Shown piece after piece: positions 17,012 through 25,029 of a stretch of DNA of 25,195 bases. Numbering within the stretch: the stretch's first letter is position 1; each line of letters opens with the position of its first letter. Origin of the DNA: an uncultured Jannaschia sp. Lineage in GTDB: Bacteria > Pseudomonadota > Alphaproteobacteria > Rhodobacterales > Rhodobacteraceae. Made by a program: the position numbers and the translations under genes. Under the pieces are notes generated by a model. It was given only the letters and a program-made list of their open reading frames with translations, made no database searches and was not told the DNA's origin. The DNA lies in assembly GCA_937916365.1 (NCBI GenBank), contig CALFSY010000258.1, positions 1 to 25,195 on the forward strand, in the 5' to 3' direction.

Positions 17012-17593
17012 CTAACGGCAAGCTGCAAGCTGCATCTGATAACGATCGGCGCGTGCGGCGACCTCACGCGCCACACGCAAAAGCCATGGTTTGGCGTTAT
17101 AACTGCCGCGTCGATACCCCGTGTGACCCTCGTGATAGGCCAGGTATTGGTTGCGCGCATCGGTTAGTGGAATGCCATTACGATCCTGCGTTAGATTCAT
17201 ATACCATCCCATGAAATCGGCGGCGTCGTTAATATCCGTGCGCCGCGCACGGCGGTTTCCAGTTGCCGCCTGATATTCATCCCACGTGCCATCCAACGCT
17301 TGACTATAGCCAAGTGCCGAACTTTGCCGCCCCATCGGGATCACGCCCAGCGCATACCGAAAGGGGGGGCGCGCATCGCCCACAAATCGGCTTTCTTGAT
17401 AAAATGTTGCCATTTGCACATGAACGGGCACGCCCCAATTCCGTTCGGTGCGACGCATTGCCCGAAAATAATGCGGCCGTTCGTCAATCAATCGGCACGC
17501 ATCGTCTAAATTGCGTGGTGCAGAGAATTCGCGTCGCCCACACCCCGACGCCATGGTCAAAGCCATCCCTGTTATGAATGTTCGCCGTTTCAT
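17012..17593 (-). CDS. Lysozyme/transglycosylase-like lipoprotein
   Basis: A putative murein-cleaving lipoprotein of 194 residues when started at the ATG at 17593 (MKRRTFITG...), which follows AGGATA. The signal ends in a lipobox MASGC, with Cys18 as the acylated residue, so the protein is probably anchored in the outer membrane facing the periplasm. The lysozyme-like core includes a FYQESRF segment, whose Glu is the likely catalytic acid of SLT-type transglycosylases, an ALGYSQALDGTW segment and YLAYHEGHTGY. An open extension to 17695 adds 34 residues without signal character. The gene is convergent with lolA, one base apart at the stops, so lipoprotein transport and a lipoprotein lie side by side. 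Specificity for peptidoglycan is inferred from the fold. Confidence 0.82.
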   Translation of the reverse strand: MKRRTFITGMALTMASGCGRREFSAPRNLDDACRLIDERPHYFRAMRRTERNWGVPVHVQMATFYQESRFVGDARPPFRYALGVIPMGRQSSALGYSQALDGTWDEYQAATGNRRARRTDINDAADFMGWYMNLTQDRNGIPLTDARNQYLAYHEGHTGYRRGSYNAKPWLLRVAREVAARADRYQMQLAACR

Positions 17594-17667
17594 TATCCTG
17601 CCCGATCCCCATTTGATTTGAGGTTTTTGGTAAGTATACGCCAAACATTGCAGCAAGGGAATCCCCC

Positions 17668-18561
17668 TTAAACCACCATTTGCAACAAAAACCATAACGT
17701 GAGCGGAAGTGTAATGACCGACAAAAGCGTTGAAACCACCACCAAACCCGCCACCGCACCGGCATCTACCCGATACCGTTCCGCCAATAAATACGACGTT
17801 ACGGCCACCGGGGTGATCAACTGTACGACCAAAACACCAAAGGCAACGGGGGGCAGATCAAACCATAATCCGGTTAGTATTCCTGCGCCAAGGCTAACGA
17901 TAAATTTAGCAACGCTTAGGCCCAGGGCCTGACCCATCCGGCCGGGCGACAATCGCGCCACGGCAACCCCAAGCGTCATAAGCATCAACGGAATGGCCGT
18001 TTGCCCAATAAGATCAAGTGCATTGGTCAACCAAACCGGGGTTTGCCAACCTTGCGATAAAAACAAAACCCCCATCAATGACGCGCCCACAATGGGTTCT
18101 TTGACAATGGATAGGGGCGATGCCTGGCCTGCGATCATCCAGATCCCAATGGTAAAAGACATGATAGCCATCAGTGCAAACACAACAATCCCATACCCCA
18201 GACCCAAATCCCCATACGCAAAAAACACCAACGGCAGGCCCAGGTTCCCCGTGTTCCCAAAAACCAGCGGGGCCAGAAAACTGCGACGATCCAGCGCCAG
18301 TATGGACACCACAATCCACGACACCGCTAACACACCCCCATAGGCAATAACTGTGGCAAAGCTTAGCGTCGATAACGCTGCCGTTGTGATGTCTGCGCGC
18401 ATAAGTGTTGTAAAAATCAGGCATGGCACACCAAATCCCATGACCAGACGAGTGATGAATTCCGTGGGATAGTCATACCCTAAACGGCACCACAAAACCC
18501 CCACCGCCGCGATCAAAAAAACCGGCGCCGAAATCGATGAAACTGTTAAAATCAAGTCCAC
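17668..18561 (-). CDS. AEC-family (auxin efflux carrier-like) permease
   Basis: This very hydrophobic permease of the AEC family (YfdV/auxin-efflux type) has about ten membrane segments arranged as two five-helix halves. Recognisable segments are the N-terminal SAPVFLIAAVGVLWCRLGY, FGNTGNLGLPLVFFAYGD in the first half and LLAERYRVDAGAVAGLVVVSTLLS near the end, typical of the family's crossover region. Substrates of bacterial members are organic acids or remain unknown. I placed the start at the GTG at 18561 (GGGAAA upstream), which gives a family-like N-terminus and 298 residues. A GTG at 18582 after GGGGGA or a longer form to 18630 are alternatives. It is divergent from hspQ. Confidence 0.85.
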   Translation of the reverse strand: MDLILTVSSISAPVFLIAAVGVLWCRLGYDYPTEFITRLVMGFGVPCLIFTTLMRADITTAALSTLSFATVIAYGGVLAVSWIVVSILALDRRSFLAPLVFGNTGNLGLPLVFFAYGDLGLGYGIVVFALMAIMSFTIGIWMIAGQASPLSIVKEPIVGASLMGVLFLSQGWQTPVWLTNALDLIGQTAIPLMLMTLGVAVARLSPGRMGQALGLSVAKFIVSLGAGILTGLWFDLPPVAFGVLVVQLITPVAVTSYLLAERYRVDAGAVAGLVVVSTLLSVITLPLTLWFLLQMVV

Positions 18562-18642
18562 GGAGTGTTTCCCGTAAAACACGCATCCCCCATGGACAAG
18601 CCAAGTGGCGGGCGTTAGATGCAAGGTCAAGGGGGATATTGC

Positions 18643-18969
18643 ATGCTAAAAAGCACCGCGAAATACAATATCGGTCAAGTTGTGCGCCACCGCAAACATC
18701 CGTTTCGCGGGGTTGTGTTTGATATAGATGCGCGATTCGCAAACACCGAAGAATGGTATGCCGCCATTCCCGAACACAGCCGCCCGCGCAAAGAACAACC
18801 ATTTTACCATCTGTTGGCCGAAAACGATCACAGCTATTACGTTGCCTATGTATCGGAACAAAACCTTGTGCCCGATGAAACCGGCGAACCGGTGGACCAC
18901 CCCGATTTGCCTGACCTGTTCGGTGAATTCCAAAACGGGCGTTACCCGTTGGAATATCAGTTGAACTGA
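18643..18969 (+). CDS. hspQ: Heat shock protein HspQ / YccV-like
   Basis: This small protein of 108 residues belongs to the HspQ (YccV) family, known as a hemimethylated-DNA-binding protein and as a Lon specificity enhancer in enterics. The family core is visible: YNIGQVVRHRKHPFRGVVFD, then ARFANTEEWY, QPFYHLL, YVAYVSEQNL and the acidic LPDLFGEF end. The ATG at 18643 follows AAGGGGG with good spacing. An open extension to 18619 adds eight residues and lacks such a site. No alphaproteobacterial RpoH promoter (CTTG-type -35) is visible upstream. It stands alone between the divergent AEC permease and the convergent gamma-glutamyltransferase-like gene. A Dam-type methyltransferase lies about 1.7 kb downstream. 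Confidence 0.92.
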   Translation: MLKSTAKYNIGQVVRHRKHPFRGVVFDIDARFANTEEWYAAIPEHSRPRKEQPFYHLLAENDHSYYVAYVSEQNLVPDETGEPVDHPDLPDLFGEFQNGRYPLEYQLN

Positions 18970-18992
18970 GCCATTAAATTATACGTTTTCGT

Positions 18993-20579
18993 TTAATACC
19001 CCAACGCAATGCCGTCTTTGCGGGGGTCTGAGGCGCCCTCAAACACGCCGCGTTTTTCGTCAATCCGAATCGCTTGCGCCCCACCGATGGGCAGTTTGGG
19101 GATCACCGGCGTGTGCCCCATGGCGGCCAAGGCATTGCGCACCCCCGCGTCATAGCCACGTTCGATGCGCAATTCGCCCAAACCAGCATCTGCAAAGCAA
19201 CGCGGGCCATTAATCGCCACTTGCGGTGTCATCCCAAAATCGATCACGTTTGAGACAAATCGAGCGTGGCCCGTGGCCTGATACGGCCCGCCCATCACCC
19301 CAAAGGGCATCAGGTTGCCACCTGGTTCCCGCAACATGGCAGGAATAATCGTGTGCATTGGGCGTTTTCCGCCGCCTGCCTCGTTCGGATGCCCTTGGGC
19401 CAGGGTAAAGCCCGACCCGCGGTTGTGAAATAATATCCCAAACCGATTGCTGGCCACCCCGGCACCAAAACTGGCAAAAATCGAATAGATCATCGAAACC
19501 GCCATGCGGTCACGATCCACCACTGTTAGGTATACGGTGTCTTTGTGCACTGATTCAGCCAAGGGTGCTGGGTTGGCCATGGCGCGCGATAGGTCGATTT
19601 TTGCGGCCAGTGCCGCCGCCGTCTCAGGCGCCAACATATGGGGTATGCGCGTTGTATGATCGGGATCGGCGATAAAACGGTTGCGCGCGTCATAGGCAAG
19701 TTTTGTTGCCTCAGCTTCCAAATGCGCGCGGGGGGCACCGGCGGGATCCATCGCAGCAATATCAAAATGGCCCAATATATTGGTCAGCAAGAGTGCCACC
19801 GCCCCTTGCCCGTTGGGGGGCAGTTCGATCAAATCCGCACCGCGATAGGATGTTTTGATCGGGGTGACATAGGTGCACTGTGTATGGGCAAAATCCTCGG
19901 CCGTGTGCACCCCGCCAAGCGCGCGCAAACTGTCACGCATATCTTCGGCGACTTCGCCCTCATAAAACGCTGCGCGCCCATGGCGTGCGATGCGGCGCAA
20001 CACCTCGGCCTGGCCGGGGGCAGTGAACCGATCACCCACGCAATAGGGGGTTCCATTATGGGAAAACAAATCGCGGGCGTGGCCGTTTAGGTGCCCCACG
20101 CTTTCGGCCCAATCGGCGGCAACGCGGGGGGCCACCGGCACGCCGGTTTGGGCATAGTCAATGGCGGGTGCCAAGACCTGATCGAGCGGCAGGCGTCCGT
20201 AATCCCCATGCAGGCGGCAAAACCCATCAACCGCACCAGGTATAGTCACTGCGGCTACATGATTTTCGGGGATTTTTGTCAATCCTTCGCGCCGTAACGC
20301 AGCGGGATCCAACGCGGCGGGGGCGCGGCCCGAGGCGTTTAAGCCAACAATATCGGCGCGATCGCCTGGTTTGATCATCGCAAACATATCCCCGCCTAGG
20401 CCGGTCATGTGCGGTTCGCAAAACCCCAGCAAGATCGCCGCCCCAATGGCGGCATCTACGGCATTGCCCCCGTTTTGCAACAAGGTGATGGCGGTGTGTG
20501 CCGCCAAAGGGTGCGATGTGGCGCACATCCCCCGTTCGGCAAACACGGCTGATCGGCCCATGGCATGGAAATCACGCAT
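18993..20579 (-). CDS. Gamma-glutamyltransferase-family Ntn hydrolase
   Basis: This self-processing N-terminal-nucleophile hydrolase of the gamma-glutamyltransferase/YwrD family has 528 residues. The likely cleavage site and nucleophile is Thr348 in KDTVYLTVVDRDRMAV, equivalent to TTHYSVVD in E. coli GGT, giving a large subunit of about 347 residues and a small one of about 180. Other family landmarks are GGNAVDAAI at 38-46, GLGGDMF at 60-66 and GGGKRPMHTIIPAM near 402-415. There is no signal peptide, so it is probably cytosolic, unlike E. coli GGT. Substrates could be glutathione or other gamma-glutamyl compounds; this branch is poorly defined. An AAGAGGA ribosome site precedes the ATG at 20579. 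It is downstream of the methyltransferase gene in the same direction. Confidence 0.9.
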   Translation of the reverse strand: MRDFHAMGRSAVFAERGMCATSHPLAAHTAITLLQNGGNAVDAAIGAAILLGFCEPHMTGLGGDMFAMIKPGDRADIVGLNASGRAPAALDPAALRREGLTKIPENHVAAVTIPGAVDGFCRLHGDYGRLPLDQVLAPAIDYAQTGVPVAPRVAADWAESVGHLNGHARDLFSHNGTPYCVGDRFTAPGQAEVLRRIARHGRAAFYEGEVAEDMRDSLRALGGVHTAEDFAHTQCTYVTPIKTSYRGADLIELPPNGQGAVALLLTNILGHFDIAAMDPAGAPRAHLEAEATKLAYDARNRFIADPDHTTRIPHMLAPETAAALAAKIDLSRAMANPAPLAESVHKDTVYLTVVDRDRMAVSMIYSIFASFGAGVASNRFGILFHNRGSGFTLAQGHPNEAGGGKRPMHTIIPAMLREPGGNLMPFGVMGGPYQATGHARFVSNVIDFGMTPQVAINGPRCFADAGLGELRIERGYDAGVRNALAAMGHTPVIPKLPIGGAQAIRIDEKRGVFEGASDPRKDGIALGY

Positions 20580-20654
20580 TGTCTTTTATCCTCTTACGGG
20601 TGTTATTATGATTGGTTTTGTAAGATATATTTTATCTAAAATTCGCTGTAGATA
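20580..20654. other. AT-rich gap between methyltransferase and ggt-like gene
   Basis: This is a distinctly AT-rich stretch of 75 bases carrying the ribosome site of the ggt-like gene and possibly its promoter. I see no terminator hairpin after the methyltransferase and no small gene. Confidence 0.35.
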
Positions 20655-21629
20655 TTAGTATTCTTTTGTAATGAGCAATTCGTGTGATTGTTTAACATAA
20701 TTTGTTGTGCCATTTTCTATTCGGTTTTTGCCAATTCGAGTTTCGCCTTGGCCTAGGGTGTATTGCCACTCAACCTCGCGTATATCGCAATCTGCATACC
20801 ATTCCCGAATGGTGGTGCAATCGTTGTATGATAAAACAAAGCCACCTTTGTGTGAATGCAACAGATCGCGCAATTTCGCGTGGTCAAAGCCCCTGTGATG
20901 CACGGGAAAATTGCGTTGCGGATAAATACCTTTGAACATTTTACTGTCGTCATCCAAATAATACGGCGGATCGCAATATAAAAACGATCTATTATGCCGT
21001 GGGATGACATTTGCAAAATCGCCGCGTCGAACGGACAGACCCGGGCAGCGGAAATCGCGCACCTTATCAATCAGTCGATCAACACGCGCTTGATCGGCAT
21101 AAATTTTGGACATCCATCCCAAAAATCCCGGCCCATAAGATAAATTGTGATTGAACCAATAGTGCGCGGCCAAATCCAGGTTATCGGTTATCTTTTCCTC
21201 ATCACGCCAATGTTTTTGCAACCGCGCCTTTACGGCGTTGTAGGTATCTTGGGTTGGTGCCCATTCCGATAGGCGGGCGGCTAACCGAACGGGCGCCTTA
21301 ATCTGCCGTTGCCAATAAGTGCAGAGAATGTCGAATATATCATATCCCTGCACCTTGATCCCCAATTCTAAGGCACAGGCGATTTCCACCGAACCACCGC
21401 CAAAAAACGGCGATACAAGGTGGGTGACATGATCGGGGATTGCACCAACGATGTGACCAACGGCCAGGCTTTTGCCGCCGGCATAACGTAGCGGCAATCC
21501 ATTATAGCGCGAATAACGATATTTCCCGCCCTTTGATTGCAGACGTGTCAGGAAATCCTGCTTATCCGTTTTTGTGGGGGGCAAAGGCATGGATGTATGA
21601 AAGGTTTTCCCAGATTCCTGATGCCCCAT
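20655..21629 (-). CDS. Dam-type DNA adenine N6-methyltransferase (orphan)
   Basis: This D12-class (alpha) adenine-N6 methyltransferase resembles Dam. Counting from the ATG at 21629 (324 residues), the AdoMet-binding motifs are AGGKS at 50-54 and FFGGGSVE at 75-82, and the catalytic DPPY is at 220-223. I chose 21629 because GGGAGG lies six bases upstream. A longer form to 21662 has no ribosome site. The N-terminal 40 residues before LRYAGGK are polar and may be specific to this branch. No restriction endonuclease gene lies beside it, so it looks like an orphan. The target sequence cannot be read from the protein. Flanks are AT-rich and neighbours are housekeeping genes, which suggests possible insertion by transfer. 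It is downstream of nudC in the same direction. Confidence 0.9.
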   Translation of the reverse strand: MGHQESGKTFHTSMPLPPTKTDKQDFLTRLQSKGGKYRYSRYNGLPLRYAGGKSLAVGHIVGAIPDHVTHLVSPFFGGGSVEIACALELGIKVQGYDIFDILCTYWQRQIKAPVRLAARLSEWAPTQDTYNAVKARLQKHWRDEEKITDNLDLAAHYWFNHNLSYGPGFLGWMSKIYADQARVDRLIDKVRDFRCPGLSVRRGDFANVIPRHNRSFLYCDPPYYLDDDSKMFKGIYPQRNFPVHHRGFDHAKLRDLLHSHKGGFVLSYNDCTTIREWYADCDIREVEWQYTLGQGETRIGKNRIENGTTNYVKQSHELLITKEY

Positions 21630-21745
21630 ACCAAACCTCCCGTTACTGATCGTTGATTCCATTATCGTATATAATGTCTATTTCCTGGCACAAGCCACCA
21701 TATTTGGGACGCACAAAAAATGCAGGAACGTGCCATTACGGGCAC

Positions 21746-22729
21746 TTAATCAACCCATCCTGCCAACCAATGGCGTAATAACGCCCCCGCAATCGCGCCT
21801 GCACGGGGGGGCGTTATGTTTGGATGTGTGCCAGCAAAAATATCCACCATTTCGGATCGGGTGACCCAACGTGCGTCTTCAATTTCTTCTGGATCAACTG
21901 TAATGTCTTTGCTGATTGCACATCCATGGCATCCTATCATGAGGGAAGAGGGATAAGGCCAGGGTTGGTTCGCGAGATAGGACACCGTGCCGATGGTGAT
22001 GCCCGTTTCCTCCCACACTTCGCGGCGCACAGCGGCCTCAATGGTTTCGCCCGGTTCGACATACCCCGCCAACAGTGAAAACATGCCTTGTGGCCAATCC
22101 GGGGAACGCCCCAAAAGTGTGCAATCGCCCAACGTAATCAACATGATGACCACAGGATCGGTGCGTGGAAAATGCCGCGCTGCACAGACGGGGCAAAGGC
22201 GTTGCCATCCGGCCTCGGCCATTGTGCTTTCGGCGCCGCAACGGGCGCAGAATCTGTGATCTTTGTGCCATAAGACGAGCGAACGGGCCGTTGCCGCCAA
22301 TTCGGCATCGCGAGCATCTAACCGCGTCATTACATCCCTCAGATCATAGAACGCGGTATTTTGCGGTGCATTAGGGTGGGTTTGTTCGGCCGTTTTTAGC
22401 AGGGGACCTTGCCCCATATCCTGCATGGCGGGGGGATTGGGCGGTGACCAGGCCGAAATATCCTGTGCAAAGATTAGATGGCCGTCGCATCGCCCCAGAA
22501 ATATGGGATGATCCGTTGCCCCCATAAACAGCGGATGATCGGCGGGCAAACGTGTAAGACGCATCTGCTGCCCCGTGCGCGATATGTCAAACAATGGCTT
22601 TCCCCGCCAAAACGGGATCACCCCCGCCCCTTGGGCCAAAGCATGGCTAAGTGCGGCGGTGTTGCGGCGCAAAAATGCAGCCCGATCCAGATCAGAGCCA
22701 TCAAAGGTGATGTAAGGCACACATCGCAT
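21746..22729 (-). CDS. nudC: NAD(H) pyrophosphatase, NudC
   Basis: NudC is a Nudix hydrolase that cleaves NAD(H) to NMN(H) and AMP and, in E. coli, removes NAD caps from RNA. In this 327-residue protein the zinc ribbon has Cys161-x2-Cys164 and Cys179-x2-Cys182. The Nudix box GYVEPGETIEAAVRREVWEE begins at 222 and ends with the TG at 242-243, keeping the full G-x5-E-x7-REUxEExGU pattern. The NAD-specific motif QPWPYPSS follows at 255-262 (family SQPWPFPxS). The N-terminal domain is the usual variable one. No Shine-Dalgarno sequence is visible before the ATG at 22729. The long gap of about 350 bases to its right is shared with the divergent ABC importer operon. Confidence 0.94.
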   Translation of the reverse strand: MRCVPYITFDGSDLDRAAFLRRNTAALSHALAQGAGVIPFWRGKPLFDISRTGQQMRLTRLPADHPLFMGATDHPIFLGRCDGHLIFAQDISAWSPPNPPAMQDMGQGPLLKTAEQTHPNAPQNTAFYDLRDVMTRLDARDAELAATARSLVLWHKDHRFCARCGAESTMAEAGWQRLCPVCAARHFPRTDPVVIMLITLGDCTLLGRSPDWPQGMFSLLAGYVEPGETIEAAVRREVWEETGITIGTVSYLANQPWPYPSSLMIGCHGCAISKDITVDPEEIEDARWVTRSEMVDIFAGTHPNITPPRAGAIAGALLRHWLAGWVD

Positions 22730-22835
22730 ATTCGATATTTCACTATATGTTGAGGTATTGACTGCTTTACACCCAAATATTGCGCAGCATTAATATTGAC
22801 ATGTGTCTTGGGCGAGTCCTATGCGATATGTCTAA

Positions 22836-22879
22836 GGGCGCACCTCCTTTGCAAAACGGCTTGGGTGCACCCCCTTTGC
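22836..22879. repeat. Pair of 17-base direct repeats with GTGCACC core
   Basis: GGGCGCACCTCCTTTGC (22836-22852) and GGGTGCACCCCCTTTGC (22863-22879) differ at two of 17 positions and are offset by 27 bases, a little over 2.5 helical turns. The second contains the perfect palindrome GGGTGCACCC. A related GCGTGCACC occurs at 22993-23001. The elements could bind a regulator of the importer or of nudC. The two copies could alternatively pair as an imperfect RNA hairpin, since each half is nearly self-complementary. Identity of any regulator is unknown. Confidence 0.45.
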
Positions 22880-23020
22880 TCTTCTATCCGCCGCTGGCCG
22901 TAAAAACCATCCCATAACATGCGTTACAGTCGCTGCCCAAAATTGTCTCAATGGCCCAAAAATTAGGCAAATTAAAAATCTGAAATCGGACAGCGTGCAC
23001 CAAGCATTGACGCTGCACTT

Positions 23021-23050
23021 TTGACCATCTTTGGGTTGTTGTGATACACT
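23021..23050 (+). promoter_or_regulatory. Candidate promoter of the ABC importer operon
   Basis: TTGACC (23021-23026) and TACACT (23045-23050) are separated by 18 bases and lie about 20 bases before the ribosome site TAGGAGAG (23071-23078). The -35 box matches five of six consensus bases and the -10 four of six. An overlapping TATAAC a few bases further would give too long a spacer. The nearest GTGCACC element is about 20 bases upstream of the -35. Confidence 0.4.
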
Positions 23051-23082
23051 ATAACCTTAACAATTATCGCTAGGAGAGTCTC

Positions 23083-24099
23083 TTGTTCATCCGTGCTATC
23101 CCAATCTATGCTGCGGCCTTCATCGCGGCGACGCCAATCACCGCCCAAGATATGGATATTGCCTTTGCGCTTGATTGGCGGTTCGAAGGCCCGTCGGCGC
23201 CTTATTTCCTAGCCATCGACAATGGATATTTTGCGCAAGAGGGGCTGAATGTTGAAATCACGGCGGGGCAGGGGTCTCTGGATGCGTTGCCCAAGGTGGC
23301 GTCCGGGGCATTTCCGTTGGGGTTTGCAGATATTAACAGCCTAATTCGGTTCGTCGATCAAAACCCGGGCGCGCCGGTCACCGCCGTTATGATGGTTTAT
23401 GATAGCCCGCCTTTTTCCATCGTCGGGCGCATTAGCCAGGGTATTTCGGGGATTGAAGATTTAGAAGGTTCGGTTTTGGGCGCGCCGCCGCCTGATGGGG
23501 CCTGGGCGCAATTCCCGATTTTGGCCGCCGTCAATGATATTGATGTGAGCACTATCACAGTCGAGCCCGTGGGTTTTCCCACGCGCGAACCAATGTTGGC
23601 CGAAGGTAATGTGGACGCAGTCACCGGTTTCAATTTCTCATCCTATCTATCGCTAAACCGGCTTGGCATCCCAGAGGAGGATATTACCACAATCCTTTAT
23701 GCCGATCATGGGGTGGCCCTTTATGGCAATGCGGTGATTGTGAACACCGATTTCGCGGCGGAAAACCCCGATGCGGTGCGCGGTATGTTGCACGCGATTG
23801 CGCAGGGATGGGCCGCGGCCATCGCTGACCCCGCCGCCGGTGCCGCCGCCGTGATTGCGCGGAACCCGGCCGGCGACGCAGGATTGGAACAGCGCCGGTT
23901 AGAATTGGCAATCAACGGCAACGTCTTAACCGATTACGTGATCGAAAATGGCATGGGCAATATTGACCCGGATCGTATGGCATCGGCCTTGGAACAGTTA
24001 GAATTGACCTACACATTCCAAGCCGAACCGGATATGAACCTTTATTTCACCGATGCGTATCTGCCCGCCGAAGATGTGCGTATGATCGCGCCGGAATAA
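23083..24099 (+). CDS. ABC importer periplasmic binding protein, NMT1/THI5-like
   Basis: This solute-binding protein of the NMT1/SsuA-like group has 338 residues. The start is a TTG at 23083, supported by AGGAG six bases upstream and by the signal peptide it begins (MFIRAIPIYAAAFIAATPIT, then AQ before DMDI, with cleavage near residue 22). The mature N-terminus has FALDWRFEGPSAPYFLAIDN and GYFAQEGLNVEITAG, the family signature, followed by GFADINSLIRF. Related proteins bind thiamine pyrimidine precursors, aromatic or aliphatic sulfonates, nitrate-type ligands or riboflavin, so the ligand is not assigned. It heads an operon with an ATPase and a permease. A stable hairpin lies between this gene and the ATPase gene. 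Confidence 0.91.
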   Translation: MFIRAIPIYAAAFIAATPITAQDMDIAFALDWRFEGPSAPYFLAIDNGYFAQEGLNVEITAGQGSLDALPKVASGAFPLGFADINSLIRFVDQNPGAPVTAVMMVYDSPPFSIVGRISQGISGIEDLEGSVLGAPPPDGAWAQFPILAAVNDIDVSTITVEPVGFPTREPMLAEGNVDAVTGFNFSSYLSLNRLGIPEEDITTILYADHGVALYGNAVIVNTDFAAENPDAVRGMLHAIAQGWAAAIADPAAGAAAVIARNPAGDAGLEQRRLELAINGNVLTDYVIENGMGNIDPDRMASALEQLELTYTFQAEPDMNLYFTDAYLPAEDVRMIAPE

Positions 24100-24125
24100 A
24101 CGTTTGCGCGATAATCTAAATTGTA

Positions 24126-24150
24126 ATCTAGGGCCACAATGGCCCTGGAT
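24126..24150 (+). other. Intercistronic hairpin after the binding-protein gene
   Basis: Bases 24126-24136 pair with 24140-24150 over 11 positions, including one G-T pair, around a three-base CAA loop (core AGGGCCA-CAA-TGGCCCT). No T-run follows, so it is not a standard terminator. Such hairpins often protect the upstream binding-protein message from 3' decay and so give more binding protein than ATPase or permease. That role is inferred from position. Confidence 0.55.
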
Positions 24151-24183
24151 CATGTTGTCATATAATGCTGTAGGCCATAGCAC

Positions 24184-25029
24184 ATGACGATCCCGCCCCC
24201 TATGATCGAATTACGACAGGTTAGCCACACCTATACAACCAAGGCGGGGGTGTTGCCGGTGCTTGACGATTTATCGCTATCTGTCCCAGAAAATAGTTTT
24301 TGTGCGGTTGTTGGCCCCTCAGGATGCGGTAAATCCACGCTTACGCGGTTGGTCTCGGGCTTGATGCAGCCAGACGCGGGGCAAGTGTGGTTGCACGGTG
24401 AAAAGGTGACAACACCACGATCTACTGTAGGTATGGCCTTTCAAAACCCTGTTTTGTTGGAATGGCGCAGTGTTTTGCAAAACGTCTTATTGCCGCTTGA
24501 AATTGTAAAATCCCCCCTATCAAAAGCCCAAGCCACAGATCGCGCGCGCCATCTTTTGAGCCTGGTCGGATTATCAGGGTTCGAAGATAAACCCCCGTCA
24601 GAGTTGTCAGGCGGTATGCGGCAACGGGCGTCGTTGTGCCGATCTATCATCCATCAACCCGATGTGGTGATTTTGGACGAACCATTCGGCGCACTCGACG
24701 CCTTTACGCGCGAAGATTTGTGGTGCACGATGCACGATCTGCGCATGGCCGAGCCATTTACCGGGCTTTTAATCACCCATGATTTGCGTGAGGCGATTTT
24801 CCTGGCCGATCAGGTTGTTGTGTTATCGGGGCGCCCCGCGCATGTGCAACATACCCTTACAGTTGATATGCAGGGCAAACGCACGTTGGATGATCTGTAT
24901 ACACCGCAGGCGGTGGATATGTTGGCGGTGTTGCGCCATCAGATTCAGGTTGCGCAGGGGCGTGCCCCGCACGATCCCCCATATTCGCGGCCCCGTGCGA
25001 ATCATGCGGTGCCGGTGGTTACGCAATAA
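24184..25029 (+). CDS. ABC importer ATP-binding protein (SsuB/TauB-like)
   Basis: This is the nucleotide-binding subunit that powers the importer, with 281 residues. Walker A is GPSGCGKST (about residues 43-51), the signature is LSGGMRQRASLCRS, Walker B is VVILDEPFGALD, and the H-loop is LLITHDLREA. The sequence most resembles the nitrate/sulfonate/taurine class of ATPases that pair with NMT1-type binding proteins. The C-terminal 40 residues are proline- and arginine-rich and of no known domain. The ATG at 24184 has only a weak ribosome site; an ATG at 24202 (MIELRQVS) is an alternative. The stop overlaps the permease start (TAATG), so ATPase and permease are translationally coupled. Confidence 0.93.
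   Translation: MTIPPPMIELRQVSHTYTTKAGVLPVLDDLSLSVPENSFCAVVGPSGCGKSTLTRLVSGLMQPDAGQVWLHGEKVTTPRSTVGMAFQNPVLLEWRSVLQNVLLPLEIVKSPLSKAQATDRARHLLSLVGLSGFEDKPPSELSGGMRQRASLCRSIIHQPDVVILDEPFGALDAFTREDLWCTMHDLRMAEPFTGLLITHDLREAIFLADQVVVLSGRPAHVQHTLTVDMQGKRTLDDLYTPQAVDMLAVLRHQIQVAQGRAPHDPPYSRPRANHAVPVVTQ

Larger units (their letters stand above)
22730..23082. other. Divergent control region between nudC and the ABC operon
   Basis: About 350 bases without a gene. It holds a possible rightward promoter (TTGACA at 22796-22801 and TATGCG 18 bases on), a pair of 17-base near-identical repeats, a third related GTGCACC element, and a second possible promoter just before the binding-protein gene. It is AT-rich near both genes. 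I see no tRNA and no coding stretch. Confidence 0.45.

Noticed and set aside
18562..18642. RpoH-type heat-shock promoter for hspQ
   Set aside because: No CTTG-type -35 with a suitable -10 is visible before the hspQ start.
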